This document shows, in pieces, positions 4,889 through 11,278 of a DNA stretch of 35,679 bases (position 1 is the first letter of the stretch; every line of letters begins with the position of its first letter). Under the pieces are notes generated by a model that worked only from the letters and a program-made list of their open reading frames with translations, was not told the origin of the DNA and searched no databases. Source of the DNA: a virus. A program made the translations under genes and the position numbers. Where the stretch lies: positions 1 to 35,679 of the IMG/VR virus record IMGVR_UViG_3300030099_002697. One strand, 5' to 3'.

Positions 4889-5839
4889 TTATTTTAGTAT
4901 GAAATCACTAGCTTTTTCAGCTCTGCCACCAGCCCATATAATCCAACTAGGCTCACTCTTTAACTTCTTAGCCCAGCCCTTGCAATAGGCAGATGTATTC
5001 TCCATAACTCTCTCAGATTCTAATCCAGCTTTATAGCATAGTATTGCACTACCAATTTCAGCAACAAGCTCTTCCTTAGAATACTCATGACTACCAAAGT
5101 AATTACTCTTTGTTAAGGTGTCTCTATTCAATCTGCTTTCATGCCCAGTGCTGTGAACCATTTCATGAAACATGGTGCTGTAAAAATGCTGTTTGCCATC
5201 CTCTTCATTTTGACCAACTTGCAACGCTTTTTCAACAGATTGCTCGATAGTAGGAACCACAATCATGTCATCAGATGGAGCATAGTAAGCTCTATCACCA
5301 AGCTTTTCAGTAATCTTAAGAGTTTTGTTTTTAGATTTATAGTTAGAAACTATATCATCTGCAACCTTGATTCTATCAACTGGCTCTGGCTTTTCTGGAG
5401 TTTCTGGCATCTCAATACCCTCGCATTGCTCGATATTGAATACAGTAAAAGTTTTAAGGATAGGTCTATTGTCGGTTACTGGAACCCCATCATCATCTAA
5501 TATCACATTACCAGTAGAGTCTTTAACCTCATACTCAAAGAACTTCCAGAATACAACTGGAGTACCCTTCTCACCACGCTTAACTGAACCACCAAGCTGT
5601 TTAGCTCCATTGTAGGTAACCCATGAATTGAACTGATAACCCTTAGTCATCATAACCATAGTCAAGATGATTGTGTTAGAACCATGATACTCTTTTTTTG
5701 AATTGTAGTTATGAGGGGCACCACCAATCTCTGAACTAGCCCAAGGCTTAATCCAAGGGCAGATATCTTTGTTAAGTCCATCAACAATGATGTCGGTTAC
5801 TTTCTTACAGATGTCTTGTGTTGTTTGTCTCTTTTTCAT
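4889..5839 (-). CDS. ardC: ArdC-like antirestriction protein
   Basis: 316 residues. The N-terminal domain (about 1-130) matches ArdC_N/DUF1738, a single-stranded DNA-binding domain: PWIKPWA, then P-x-N-x-x-x-x-x-x-Y-x-G-x-N, W-x-TY, and LGGSVKRGEKGTPVVFWKF. The C-terminal domain is a zincin metallopeptidase with H225-E-x-x-H229 in FHEMVHSTGHESRLNR and the downstream EELVAEIGSA that supplies a conserved acidic region. ArdC proteins of plasmids and phages protect incoming DNA from restriction. The start ATG has AAGGAGTAGCAAA before it. It is the first gene of the leftward block, as expected for an anti-defence gene expressed early. The size is normal for the family and all key residues are present. 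Confidence 0.9.
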   Translation of the reverse strand: MKKRQTTQDICKKVTDIIVDGLNKDICPWIKPWASSEIGGAPHNYNSKKEYHGSNTIILTMVMMTKGYQFNSWVTYNGAKQLGGSVKRGEKGTPVVFWKFFEYEVKDSTGNVILDDDGVPVTDNRPILKTFTVFNIEQCEGIEMPETPEKPEPVDRIKVADDIVSNYKSKNKTLKITEKLGDRAYYAPSDDMIVVPTIEQSVEKALQVGQNEEDGKQHFYSTMFHEMVHSTGHESRLNRDTLTKSNYFGSHEYSKEELVAEIGSAILCYKAGLESERVMENTSAYCKGWAKKLKSEPSWIIWAGGRAEKASDFILK

Positions 5840-5866
5840 TTTTGCTACTCCTTACTTTGTTAATGT

Positions 5867-5912
5867 TGAACGCTCCACTAAGTTAAAACACTTTAAATAT
5901 TAGATGCAAGAA
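5867..5912 (-). promoter_or_regulatory. Leftward promoter of ArdC
   Basis: On the minus strand: TTGCAT (5909-5904), a 17-base spacer, TTAACT (5886-5881), and AGCGTTCA (5874-5867) at the predicted start of transcription. The -10 is weaker than in the twin promoter at 4763-4807. The shared AGCGTTCA at +1 may be an operator or a feature of the RNA 5' end. Confidence 0.55.
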
Positions 5913-5940
5913 AAATCTTTAAAAAGATTTAAAAAAGATT
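5913..5940. promoter_or_regulatory. Palindrome and direct repeat in the divergent control region
   Basis: AAATCTTT (5913-5920) and AAAGATTT (5923-5930) form a perfect 8-bp inverted repeat with a 2-base spacer. A further AAAGATT (5934-5940) repeats one half-site. It lies just upstream of the ArdC -35 box, where an activator or repressor would bind. The ribbon-helix-helix protein is a candidate ligand; this is inference. Confidence 0.5.
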
Positions 5941-5995
5941 AAATCCTGGACGACAAAATTCATTAAAAAAAATTATTTACTTACTTTTAAATAAG

Positions 5996-6009
5996 GTGAT
6001 TTGTATCAC
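5996..6009. promoter_or_regulatory. GTGAT-N4-ATCAC palindrome upstream of the late block
   Basis: A perfect 5-bp inverted repeat (GTGAT, TTGT, ATCAC) flanked by AA and TT. It covers the -35 position of the presumed late promoter (-10 at 6020-6025). That promoter lacks a good -35 box, which suggests regulation through this site. Confidence 0.45.
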
Positions 6010-6019
6010 TTTTTTGTAT

Positions 6020-6025
6020 TATACT
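6020..6025 (+). promoter_or_regulatory. Candidate -10 box of the rightward late promoter
   Basis: TATACT, overlapped by TATTAT at 6017-6022. The base 17 positions upstream is within TGATTT, a poor -35 match that lies in the palindrome 5996-6009. Transcription would begin near 6032, at the ATG of the first late gene. Confidence 0.45.
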
Positions 6026-6031
6026 ATGCGT

Positions 6032-6304
6032 ATGATAGAAGTATGTTTATTTGCACTGGGCGTTGGTACTGGCTATGGCTTGTCCACGCTCTCTATTTAT
6101 ATGGGCAACAAACTGGCTGACAATATGGTACAGAAATTCACAGCACCAGTCCAGACCGAAGATGAGCCTTCTATCGACACAGAAGTGAACCCCATATATG
6201 ACTTCTCTACATATGAAGAAACACTTAAAGAATACATAGGTACAGACACCACAACCAAAGACAGCTACATCCCAGATGATAGCGAGTTCAAAGAGGTAAA
6301 CTAA
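6032..6304 (+). CDS. Membrane-anchored small protein, first gene of the late block (90 aa)
   Basis: The frame opens at 5996, but ATG 6032 (or 6026) is the likely start because the upstream part overlaps the promoter palindrome. No SD precedes either ATG. The N-terminus MIEVCLFALGVGTGYGLSTL is a membrane or signal-anchor segment (residues 1-28). The rest (about 35-90) is acidic, rich in T, D and E, and probably disordered on one side of the membrane. The stop overlaps the next start (TAATG). No family is recognised. Confidence 0.6.
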   Translation: MIEVCLFALGVGTGYGLSTLSIYMGNKLADNMVQKFTAPVQTEDEPSIDTEVNPIYDFSTYEETLKEYIGTDTTTKDSYIPDDSEFKEVN

Positions 6305-6435
6305 TGATACAAAAAATGATGGGTAAAGCAAACAAAAGAAAGAAGCTTTTAACAATGCTACAGAACAAAGTTAGAAAGGGTGGCATGGCTGGACTTATGG
6401 GTGCTAAGATTAAAAAGAAAGAAATTAATTACTAG
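6304..6435 (+). CDS. Small basic protein (43 aa)
   Basis: ATG overlaps the upstream stop (TAATG). The protein is basic (MIQKMMGKANKRKKLL, then VRKGGMAGLMGAKIKKKE) with a glycine-methionine-rich centre. It is one of several small lysine-rich proteins in the late block. A small inverted repeat (CCTGTT-AA-AACAGG, 6445-6458) follows it; a nearby AACAGGA (6464-6470) could pair with the same left arm. Function unknown. Confidence 0.55.
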   Translation: MIQKMMGKANKRKKLLTMLQNKVRKGGMAGLMGAKIKKKEINY

Positions 6436-6457
6436 CCTGTAAATCCTGTTAAAACAG

Positions 6458-6682
6458 GTGAAGAACAGGAAAAATGCAAGCATTATGAAAGAAAATAAAA
6501 TCGATAGAATCTTGATAAACATCCTTACAAAGTTTAAAAGGACTAGTACAATCATAGAAAATGCGTGTGGAAATGCGTATGAAATAGGCTTTAAAAATGG
6601 AATGATAGAGGGAGCTAAAGTTAATGGAAAAAAGTATGCAAATAAGGTAGCTAAAGCCCTTAAAAATCAATATAAAATATAG
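6458..6682 (+). CDS. Hypothetical basic protein (up to 74 aa)
   Basis: The open frame begins with GTG 6458; an in-frame ATG at 6485 gives 65 residues. Neither has a strong SD: AGGA at 6466-6469 is too far from 6485. The protein is basic, and its last 35 residues (AYEIGFKNGMIEGAKVNGKKYANKVAKALK) form an amphipathic, lysine-rich helix. The start remains undecided. No known family. Confidence 0.5.
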   Translation: MKNRKNASIMKENKIDRILINILTKFKRTSTIIENACGNAYEIGFKNGMIEGAKVNGKKYANKVAKALKNQYKI

Positions 6683-6691
6683 AGGATGACT

Positions 6692-6931
6692 ATGAAGACA
6701 TACAAGAGTAAAAAGGGTGCCAGAAAGTTTAAAGATGGCAAAGAGGTTAAAGAGCCTAAGATGATGCTTAAAAGAAAGAGAGATGGTAAAAGGATGTCAG
6801 CTAGGCAAGCAATGAAAGAGAGGATGCGTGAATTTATGATGGAGCGTGCTGGAGCAAAAACTACAAAAACCTTAAGAGATATTGCTAGGAATCCAAAAAA
6901 TTATAAGCCCTATAAAAGCAAGAAGAAGTGA
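6692..6931 (+). CDS. Highly basic small protein (79 aa)
   Basis: ATG 6692 is preferred over 6686 because AGAGG (6681-6685) is then at normal distance. Lysine and arginine make up about a third of the residues. The C-terminus ends in YKPYKSKKK. It is predicted helical in the middle (KRMSARQAMKERMREFMME). It may bind DNA or RNA, or be a virion component. It lies directly before the terminase genes. Confidence 0.6.
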   Translation: MKTYKSKKGARKFKDGKEVKEPKMMLKRKRDGKRMSARQAMKERMREFMMERAGAKTTKTLRDIARNPKNYKPYKSKKK

Positions 6932-7007
6932 AAGGTAGATATATCTATAGGGATTCTAGTGAACCTATAGCAGATAAGATAAGACAATATTTTAAGAAGG
7001 AATGGAT

Positions 7008-7370
7008 ATGCCAAACTACACAGAAGAAGCACCAGACTATAAGCCAGAAGAAGTAAGGTCAGATGGTAGAGATGCTAAAGGCAAAATAACTAAGGGTCAT
7101 ACATTGAACCCTAATGGCAGACCTAAGAAGGGTAAGTCTACTGCTGAACAGTTTAGAAGTAATCCAAAGGCATTAGATATTTTAAATAAGGTAATACAGA
7201 TAGCATCGACACTAGGCTCAGAGGATGAGCATAAGGATGCAACAAGCTGTGCTAAGGTCGTAGTAGATAAGATTATACCGACACTAAAGGCACAAGATAT
7301 ATCAATAGAGTCAGATTCAGTTACTGGCTTTGTTGTATTACCAAAGGAAGAGCCATCACCGAAGGAGTAA
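7008..7370 (+). CDS. Putative terminase small subunit (DUF5681-type N-terminus)
   Basis: Start ATG 7008 is chosen over 7002 because AAGAAGG (6994-7000) then has a 7-base spacer. Residues about 25-45 (KITKGHTLNPNGRPKKGKS) match the N-x-G-R-P motif of DUF5681. That motif is common at the N-terminus of proteins encoded just before large terminases. It is followed by a helical region (AEQFRSNPKALDILNKVIQI) and an acidic proline-rich tail. By position and family it should recognise the phage DNA and hand it to the large subunit. The stop TAA lies in GAAGGAGTAATATG, the RBS region of the terminase large gene. Confidence 0.65.
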   Translation: MPNYTEEAPDYKPEEVRSDGRDAKGKITKGHTLNPNGRPKKGKSTAEQFRSNPKALDILNKVIQIASTLGSEDEHKDATSCAKVVVDKIIPTLKAQDISIESDSVTGFVVLPKEEPSPKE

Positions 7371-8796
7371 TATGGAAGCCCCATGAAGGTGCTCAGACGT
7401 TTGCATTACAAGTTAGTGATGTATATGAATGCCTTTATGGTGGAGCTTAATTACCCCCATCATTAAGTTGGTGGGGGATTGATTTGCAAGAGGTGGAGGT
7501 AAGACAGATTGTGGAATGGCGTGGCTGTTAAGAGCTACAGACAATCCAGACGCTAGAATGCTAGTAATAAGAAGAAATGCTGATGACCTTGCAGACTGGG
7601 TAGATAGAGCACATAAGATGTACCCTCATGCAAAGGTAACTGGGAAACCAGCAACAATAAAGTTTCCCTCTGGAGCAATAATAAGATGTGGGCATTTAAA
7701 AGATGAGAGTGCCTACACAAAGTATCAGGGACATGAGTACCAAAGAATATTAATAGAGGAGCTCACCCAGATACCATCAGAAGAAAGCTATTTGAAATTG
7801 ATATCAAGTTGTAGAAGTACAGTAAAGGGACTAGAGCCTAAGGTGTTCTGTACAGCAAATCCAGGTGGTAAAGGTCATCAATGGGTAAAAAGACGTTTCA
7901 TACAAGGTCATAAACCAGAGGTGGCGTTTAAAGAGGGTAACTCAAGGTATAGAATGTATATACCAGCGACAGTAGACAATAACCCTACCCTCATGGAGAA
8001 TGACCCAGATTACGTTGATTTCCTAGAGAATCTACCAGAGCCATTACGCTCAGCGTGGAGACATGGAGACTGGGATATATTTGCTGGTCAGTATTTTACT
8101 GAATGGAACCCTAAGATGCACGTCATACCAGAGGATGTAGCTAAGAAGTTCGGATATGGTCAGAGCTTTAATAAAAAGTACATCGGTATAGACTGGGGCT
8201 TTAGTGCACCATTTGCGTGTATATGGATAGAGGTAACACCAAACAATAAAGTATTCTGCTATAGGGAGCTATATGGAACAGAGAAGCACCCTTCACAGTG
8301 GGGACAAGAGATACTAAATTTGACTGGAGATGAAGAGATATTTATGAGTCTAGGTGACCCCTCAATGTGGGCTAAGAATCCTATGAGCTGGAACAACCCA
8401 GCAACACCCATGTACACAGACAAGTCTATAGCAACAGCGTTAGGTCAGTTTGTACCAAACCTAGTACCAGCAAATAACTCTAGGGTAATAGGGTGGAGTA
8501 ACATGGCACAGCTAATGCACTATAAGAAGGGAGTATTGCCAAATTTCTTTATTATAGATGGGACGTGTCCAAACTTAGCAAGGACGCTACCAGAGATGAT
8601 AAGAGATGATAAGAACCCAGAGGATATAGACACTACGCTTGAAGACCATATCTGTGATGCAGTGAGGTACAGCTTAACACATATACAAGCACCTCCACAG
8701 CAACCAGCTAAGAAGCCAATGCTACAGCAACAGATAGAAAAATTATTAGAGTTTGAAGAAAACGATGACACAATAGATTTTAGGGGAATGAATTGA
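7370..8796 (+). CDS. terL: Terminase large subunit, coding sequence interrupted by a 41-nt gap in the P-loop
   Basis: This is the DNA-packaging motor: ATPase plus nuclease. Reading from 7370, the frame gives WKPHEGAQTFAL, then DVYECLYGGA, and stops at TAA 7448. From 7489 another frame gives RGGGKTDCGMAWLL and runs to 8796. Joined, the P-loop reads GGA-RGGGKT. Further motifs are Walker B ILIEE, the coupling motif CTANPGG, and RNase H-like nuclease acids in IGIDWGFS, SLGDPSMW and EDHICDAVRYS. The joined protein has about 460 residues, normal for the family. The frame 7516-8796 alone (426 aa) lacks the P-loop and cannot work. No standard start codon exists in the first frame: ATG 7372, behind GAAGGAG, is in another frame and would need a +1 shift after four codons. 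See the separate entry for the gap. Confidence 0.85.
7448..7488 (+). other. Candidate translational bypass element (coding gap) inside terL
   Basis: The 41 bases start with TAA directly after the alanine codon GCT (7445-7447) and end with GCA (7486-7488), another alanine codon, followed by AGA for the conserved arginine. Inside is a hairpin: CCCCCATCA (7454-7462) pairs with TGGTGGGGG (7469-7477) over a 6-base loop, nine pairs with one G-U. GGGGGA lies 8 bases before the landing codon and could act like an SD. All frames are closed: TAA 7448, TAA 7464 and TGA 7480. A stop after the takeoff codon, a hairpin and synonymous takeoff/landing codons are the hallmarks of T4 gene 60 bypassing. A short insertion or an excised RNA is the alternative. 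Confidence 0.6.
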
Positions 8797-10976
8797 TAAA
8801 CAATTATAAAGCACAGAGAAACGTAAGAGCAGAGCTCGGAGGAGCAGTAGACCTAGGAGAGCCAGTATCCTTGTACATTAAAGAGGATGAGATTAAATTC
8901 TCTTCTAAGAATCTAGCTACTAATGGCAAGTTTCAAGATGGAACTGTAACACCATTCACAACAGGTACTGGTTCTGTCCAGATGGATGCAGTAGAGTTAG
9001 CAACCAATCCAGTATCTGGAAGAACATCTCTTAGATTGCAAGTAGGAGACCCAAATGATGTAGCACATGGTGATTTTGATGTTAGCGTAGGAAAAACATA
9101 CAAATTTAGTTTTAACAGAACAATCCCTAATCACGATAATAACTCTAAATGCAAGTTTAAATTTGGAAATTTCGGTAATTCTCTTTTATATGGAGAAATA
9201 GTATCATTTACAAGTAATGCCACAACAGGAGTTTTTAGAGAATCTTTTATGTTTACAGCATCAGACGCACTTTTTAGATTTAGAATAGTAGAGTCTGGTA
9301 ATGATAATGACGCAGAAATATTTATAGACGATATACAGCTTTACGAGGTAGTAGACCACAGCTACAAGCTTATGGCAATAAACGACACAATCCCATCTAA
9401 AAGTGTAAACACAGAGGCAGTAGGGAGTGAATTAGCGTCTGAAGGTGACTTTGAAAACGCTGGTGCTGCTTGGTCAACCTCAAGTAGTACAATTACAGCA
9501 ACAGTAAACACTGGTGCTTTTGTATCTACGGGCGACTCTGATGGTGGCTTTAGTACATGTTCACAATCTGAAACTTTAATAGCAGGCAGAACCTATAAAT
9601 TACAATTTGATGTGACAGCAGTTACAGGGAGTCCAAGTGTTCATAATTATTGTGGAGCTTTAAATAAAAGTTTAGGAACAGCATCTGTTACAACATTTAC
9701 TGATACTTTTGTAGCTAGTTCATCTGATGCAAGTGAAGGTGGCATTGATGTAAGAACTATTTGTGCTAATGGTGAATCTGTAACTATAGATAATATATCT
9801 TTTAAGGAAGTTTTTGGATACGACTACTACAACGCACCAACGTATAAATTTGGCATTGTATCAAGCGTGTACGACCAATCTACTGGAGCAATGAAAACCT
9901 CAGGAGTGGCAGGAGATGAGGTAGATGTAACAGTACAAGGTGAGTGCACACTGCGTAAATCTGGAACTTATAATACAGTAGCAGGGTACGATATTTCTCA
10001 AATAACTGCAAGTGGTGATGCAATAGATAGAGGTGATGACCTTGCAAAGCCAAATCAAGTGGGAGTTATTGCAGAAACTAATGCAAATGAATCAGCAACC
10101 CAACCTATAATATTATTTCAAGGCGTAGAGTTTTCAGAGCATTTTGTACATAAAAACTCCCTACAGGTAATGGCTAAGTGTTCAGAGACAATAACAAAAT
10201 TTAGACCAGTGTCACTATATTTGGACTCAAATGGAGACCTACTTTGTAGACACGATGATATTCCAGCAGAGCTACCTGATGCAGACACAGACCACACAGG
10301 CGTTGACCCAGGTAAATGGGGCGTAGCCGAACTAGGTGGCGTAAGTGGAGACATAATCCCAGTTACAGTAGCAGGGAAGACTCATATTAATACATCTCAA
10401 AACAGAACAGCAGGTGGAATCATAACAAGGGTCAGAGAAAATGGAACAATGTCAGGAGAGTCTACAAATAATAATGCAGTTCCAAATGCTATAGGCACAG
10501 TTATGGAATCAGGAACTGGTGATGTTCCAATCACAATATTCGGTGGTACACCAATCGGAACCATTACAGACTGGAAACGGACTATTAAGGTAACAGCAAA
10601 GGCAAATGGAGCTATAACTCAATACTGCCCAGTTTCTCTGTATTTGGATGCAAATGGTAACTACAAATGTATATCTGATGACATTCCTAATACAAACACT
10701 AGTTTTGATAATGGAATATGGTGTGATTTTAGAAAATGGGGCGTAGCCCAAGAAACTGTCGCTGATGGAGAAAATGTAGAAATAATAGTGCAAGGACGTA
10801 CAAATGTTGTAGACGCTAGAGATAATGTAGATAGAGGAGAATTTGTTAGAAGAATTTCTTCTGATGGAACTGTATCTGGCATAGATGGAATAGGGTACGC
10901 ACTTTCATCTCTTGGTATAGTAGAAAAAGAATCAAGAATTAATGATGGAGCATATGGAGTAATAATAATATTTTAA
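8793..10976 (+). CDS. Multidomain surface or capsid-decoration protein with carbohydrate-binding-like domains (727 aa)
   Basis: TTG start overlapping the terL stop; AGGGGAA precedes it. The protein has three copies of a small beta unit marked by PVSLY (residues 24, 472, 613). Copies two and three share PVSLYLD-NG, DDIP, KWGVA and a VTVAGKT/IVQGRT strand over a 141-residue period. Between the first and second copies sit two jelly-roll domains, about 39-187 and 210-338. Each starts NGKF/EGDF, has a GKTYKFSF/GRTYKLQF strand and ends IDDIQLYE/IDNISFKE, the pattern of CBM4_9-like carbohydrate-binding modules. The repeats resemble phage decoration or head-fibre proteins, so it may display glycan-binding domains on the particle. 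Its place between terminase and portal is unusual. Tail-fibre function is the alternative. Confidence 0.65.
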   Translation: MINNYKAQRNVRAELGGAVDLGEPVSLYIKEDEIKFSSKNLATNGKFQDGTVTPFTTGTGSVQMDAVELATNPVSGRTSLRLQVGDPNDVAHGDFDVSVGKTYKFSFNRTIPNHDNNSKCKFKFGNFGNSLLYGEIVSFTSNATTGVFRESFMFTASDALFRFRIVESGNDNDAEIFIDDIQLYEVVDHSYKLMAINDTIPSKSVNTEAVGSELASEGDFENAGAAWSTSSSTITATVNTGAFVSTGDSDGGFSTCSQSETLIAGRTYKLQFDVTAVTGSPSVHNYCGALNKSLGTASVTTFTDTFVASSSDASEGGIDVRTICANGESVTIDNISFKEVFGYDYYNAPTYKFGIVSSVYDQSTGAMKTSGVAGDEVDVTVQGECTLRKSGTYNTVAGYDISQITASGDAIDRGDDLAKPNQVGVIAETNANESATQPIILFQGVEFSEHFVHKNSLQVMAKCSETITKFRPVSLYLDSNGDLLCRHDDIPAELPDADTDHTGVDPGKWGVAELGGVSGDIIPVTVAGKTHINTSQNRTAGGIITRVRENGTMSGESTNNNAVPNAIGTVMESGTGDVPITIFGGTPIGTITDWKRTIKVTAKANGAITQYCPVSLYLDANGNYKCISDDIPNTNTSFDNGIWCDFRKWGVAQETVADGENVEIIVQGRTNVVDARDNVDRGEFVRRISSDGTVSGIDGIGYALSSLGIVEKESRINDGAYGVIIIF

Positions 10977-10985
10977 GGAGGTAAT

Positions 10986-11138
10986 ATGCCAGGATTAAGC
11001 AAAAAACAAAAAAATAAACTAAAAGAACATGGTAAGCACCATAGCAAGGGTCATATCAAGAGTATGTTAATTAATATGATGCGTGGGATGAGCTTTAAAG
11101 ATGCTCACAACATAGCAATGAAAAAGGAAGGTAAATAA
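10986..11138 (+). CDS. Small basic protein (50 aa)
   Basis: ATG 10986 follows AAGGAGGTAAT, an almost perfect SD. The protein starts MPGLSKKQKNKLKEHGKHHS and continues with GHIKSMLINMMRGMSFKDAH. It is rich in K and H with a helical C-terminal half. The ending KDAHNIAMKKEGK looks like a small helix-turn-helix or DNA-contacting helix. The stop overlaps the next ATG. Families with this look are frequent as unassigned genes in phage late blocks. Confidence 0.65.
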   Translation: MPGLSKKQKNKLKEHGKHHSKGHIKSMLINMMRGMSFKDAHNIAMKKEGK

Positions 11139-11269
11139 TGGCGTATGGTAAAGTAAAAGTAAAGCTTAAAAAGAAAAAGAAAAAGAAAAAATTAAAGGGT
11201 AATGGCGATAAAGATTATAGTCAGGTACCAACCAACAATGGAACAGAAAATCCAGTAGGTGGAAATTAA
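11138..11269 (+). CDS. Lysine-rich small protein (43 aa)
   Basis: Translationally coupled to the previous gene (TAATG). Residues 5-19 are almost all lysine, encoded by a hexanucleotide repeat GAAAAA (about 11170-11192). The remainder is polar and disordered. It lies directly before the portal gene. The poly-lysine stretch suggests DNA binding or a structural role in DNA compaction. Length variants in the repeat would be expected between strains. Confidence 0.55.
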   Translation: MAYGKVKVKLKKKKKKKKLKGNGDKDYSQVPTNNGTENPVGGN

Positions 11270-11278
11270 GGAGCTTTA

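Noticed and set aside
5141-5615. Plus-strand frames opposite the ArdC gene
   Set aside because: ArdC has all family motifs on the minus strand; the plus frames have no RBS.
6474-6488. A four-codon frame overlapping the ATG at 6485, as a leader peptide
   Set aside because: Too short to tell from chance; no conserved attenuator-like structure seen.
6928-7056. A 42-codon frame (GTG start, VKGRYIYRDSSEPIADKIRQ...) between the basic protein and terminase small subunit
   Set aside because: No proper SD and half of it overlaps the terminase small subunit gene; the C-terminal part is plainly the other gene read out of frame.
7383-7466. A 27-codon frame starting with ATG 7383 and ending at TAA 7464
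   Set aside because: It lies across the N-terminal terminase frame with no SD of its own; the terminase reading has recognisable motifs.
7489-7515. Simple reading of terL as a gene starting at ATG 7516
   Set aside because: That product lacks the RGGGKT P-loop encoded just upstream in the same frame; an ATPase motor could not work.
11166-11195. The GAAAAA repeat as a CRISPR-like or phase-variable array
   Set aside because: Only four short units in frame within a lysine-rich gene; no spacers, and any unit change would keep the frame.
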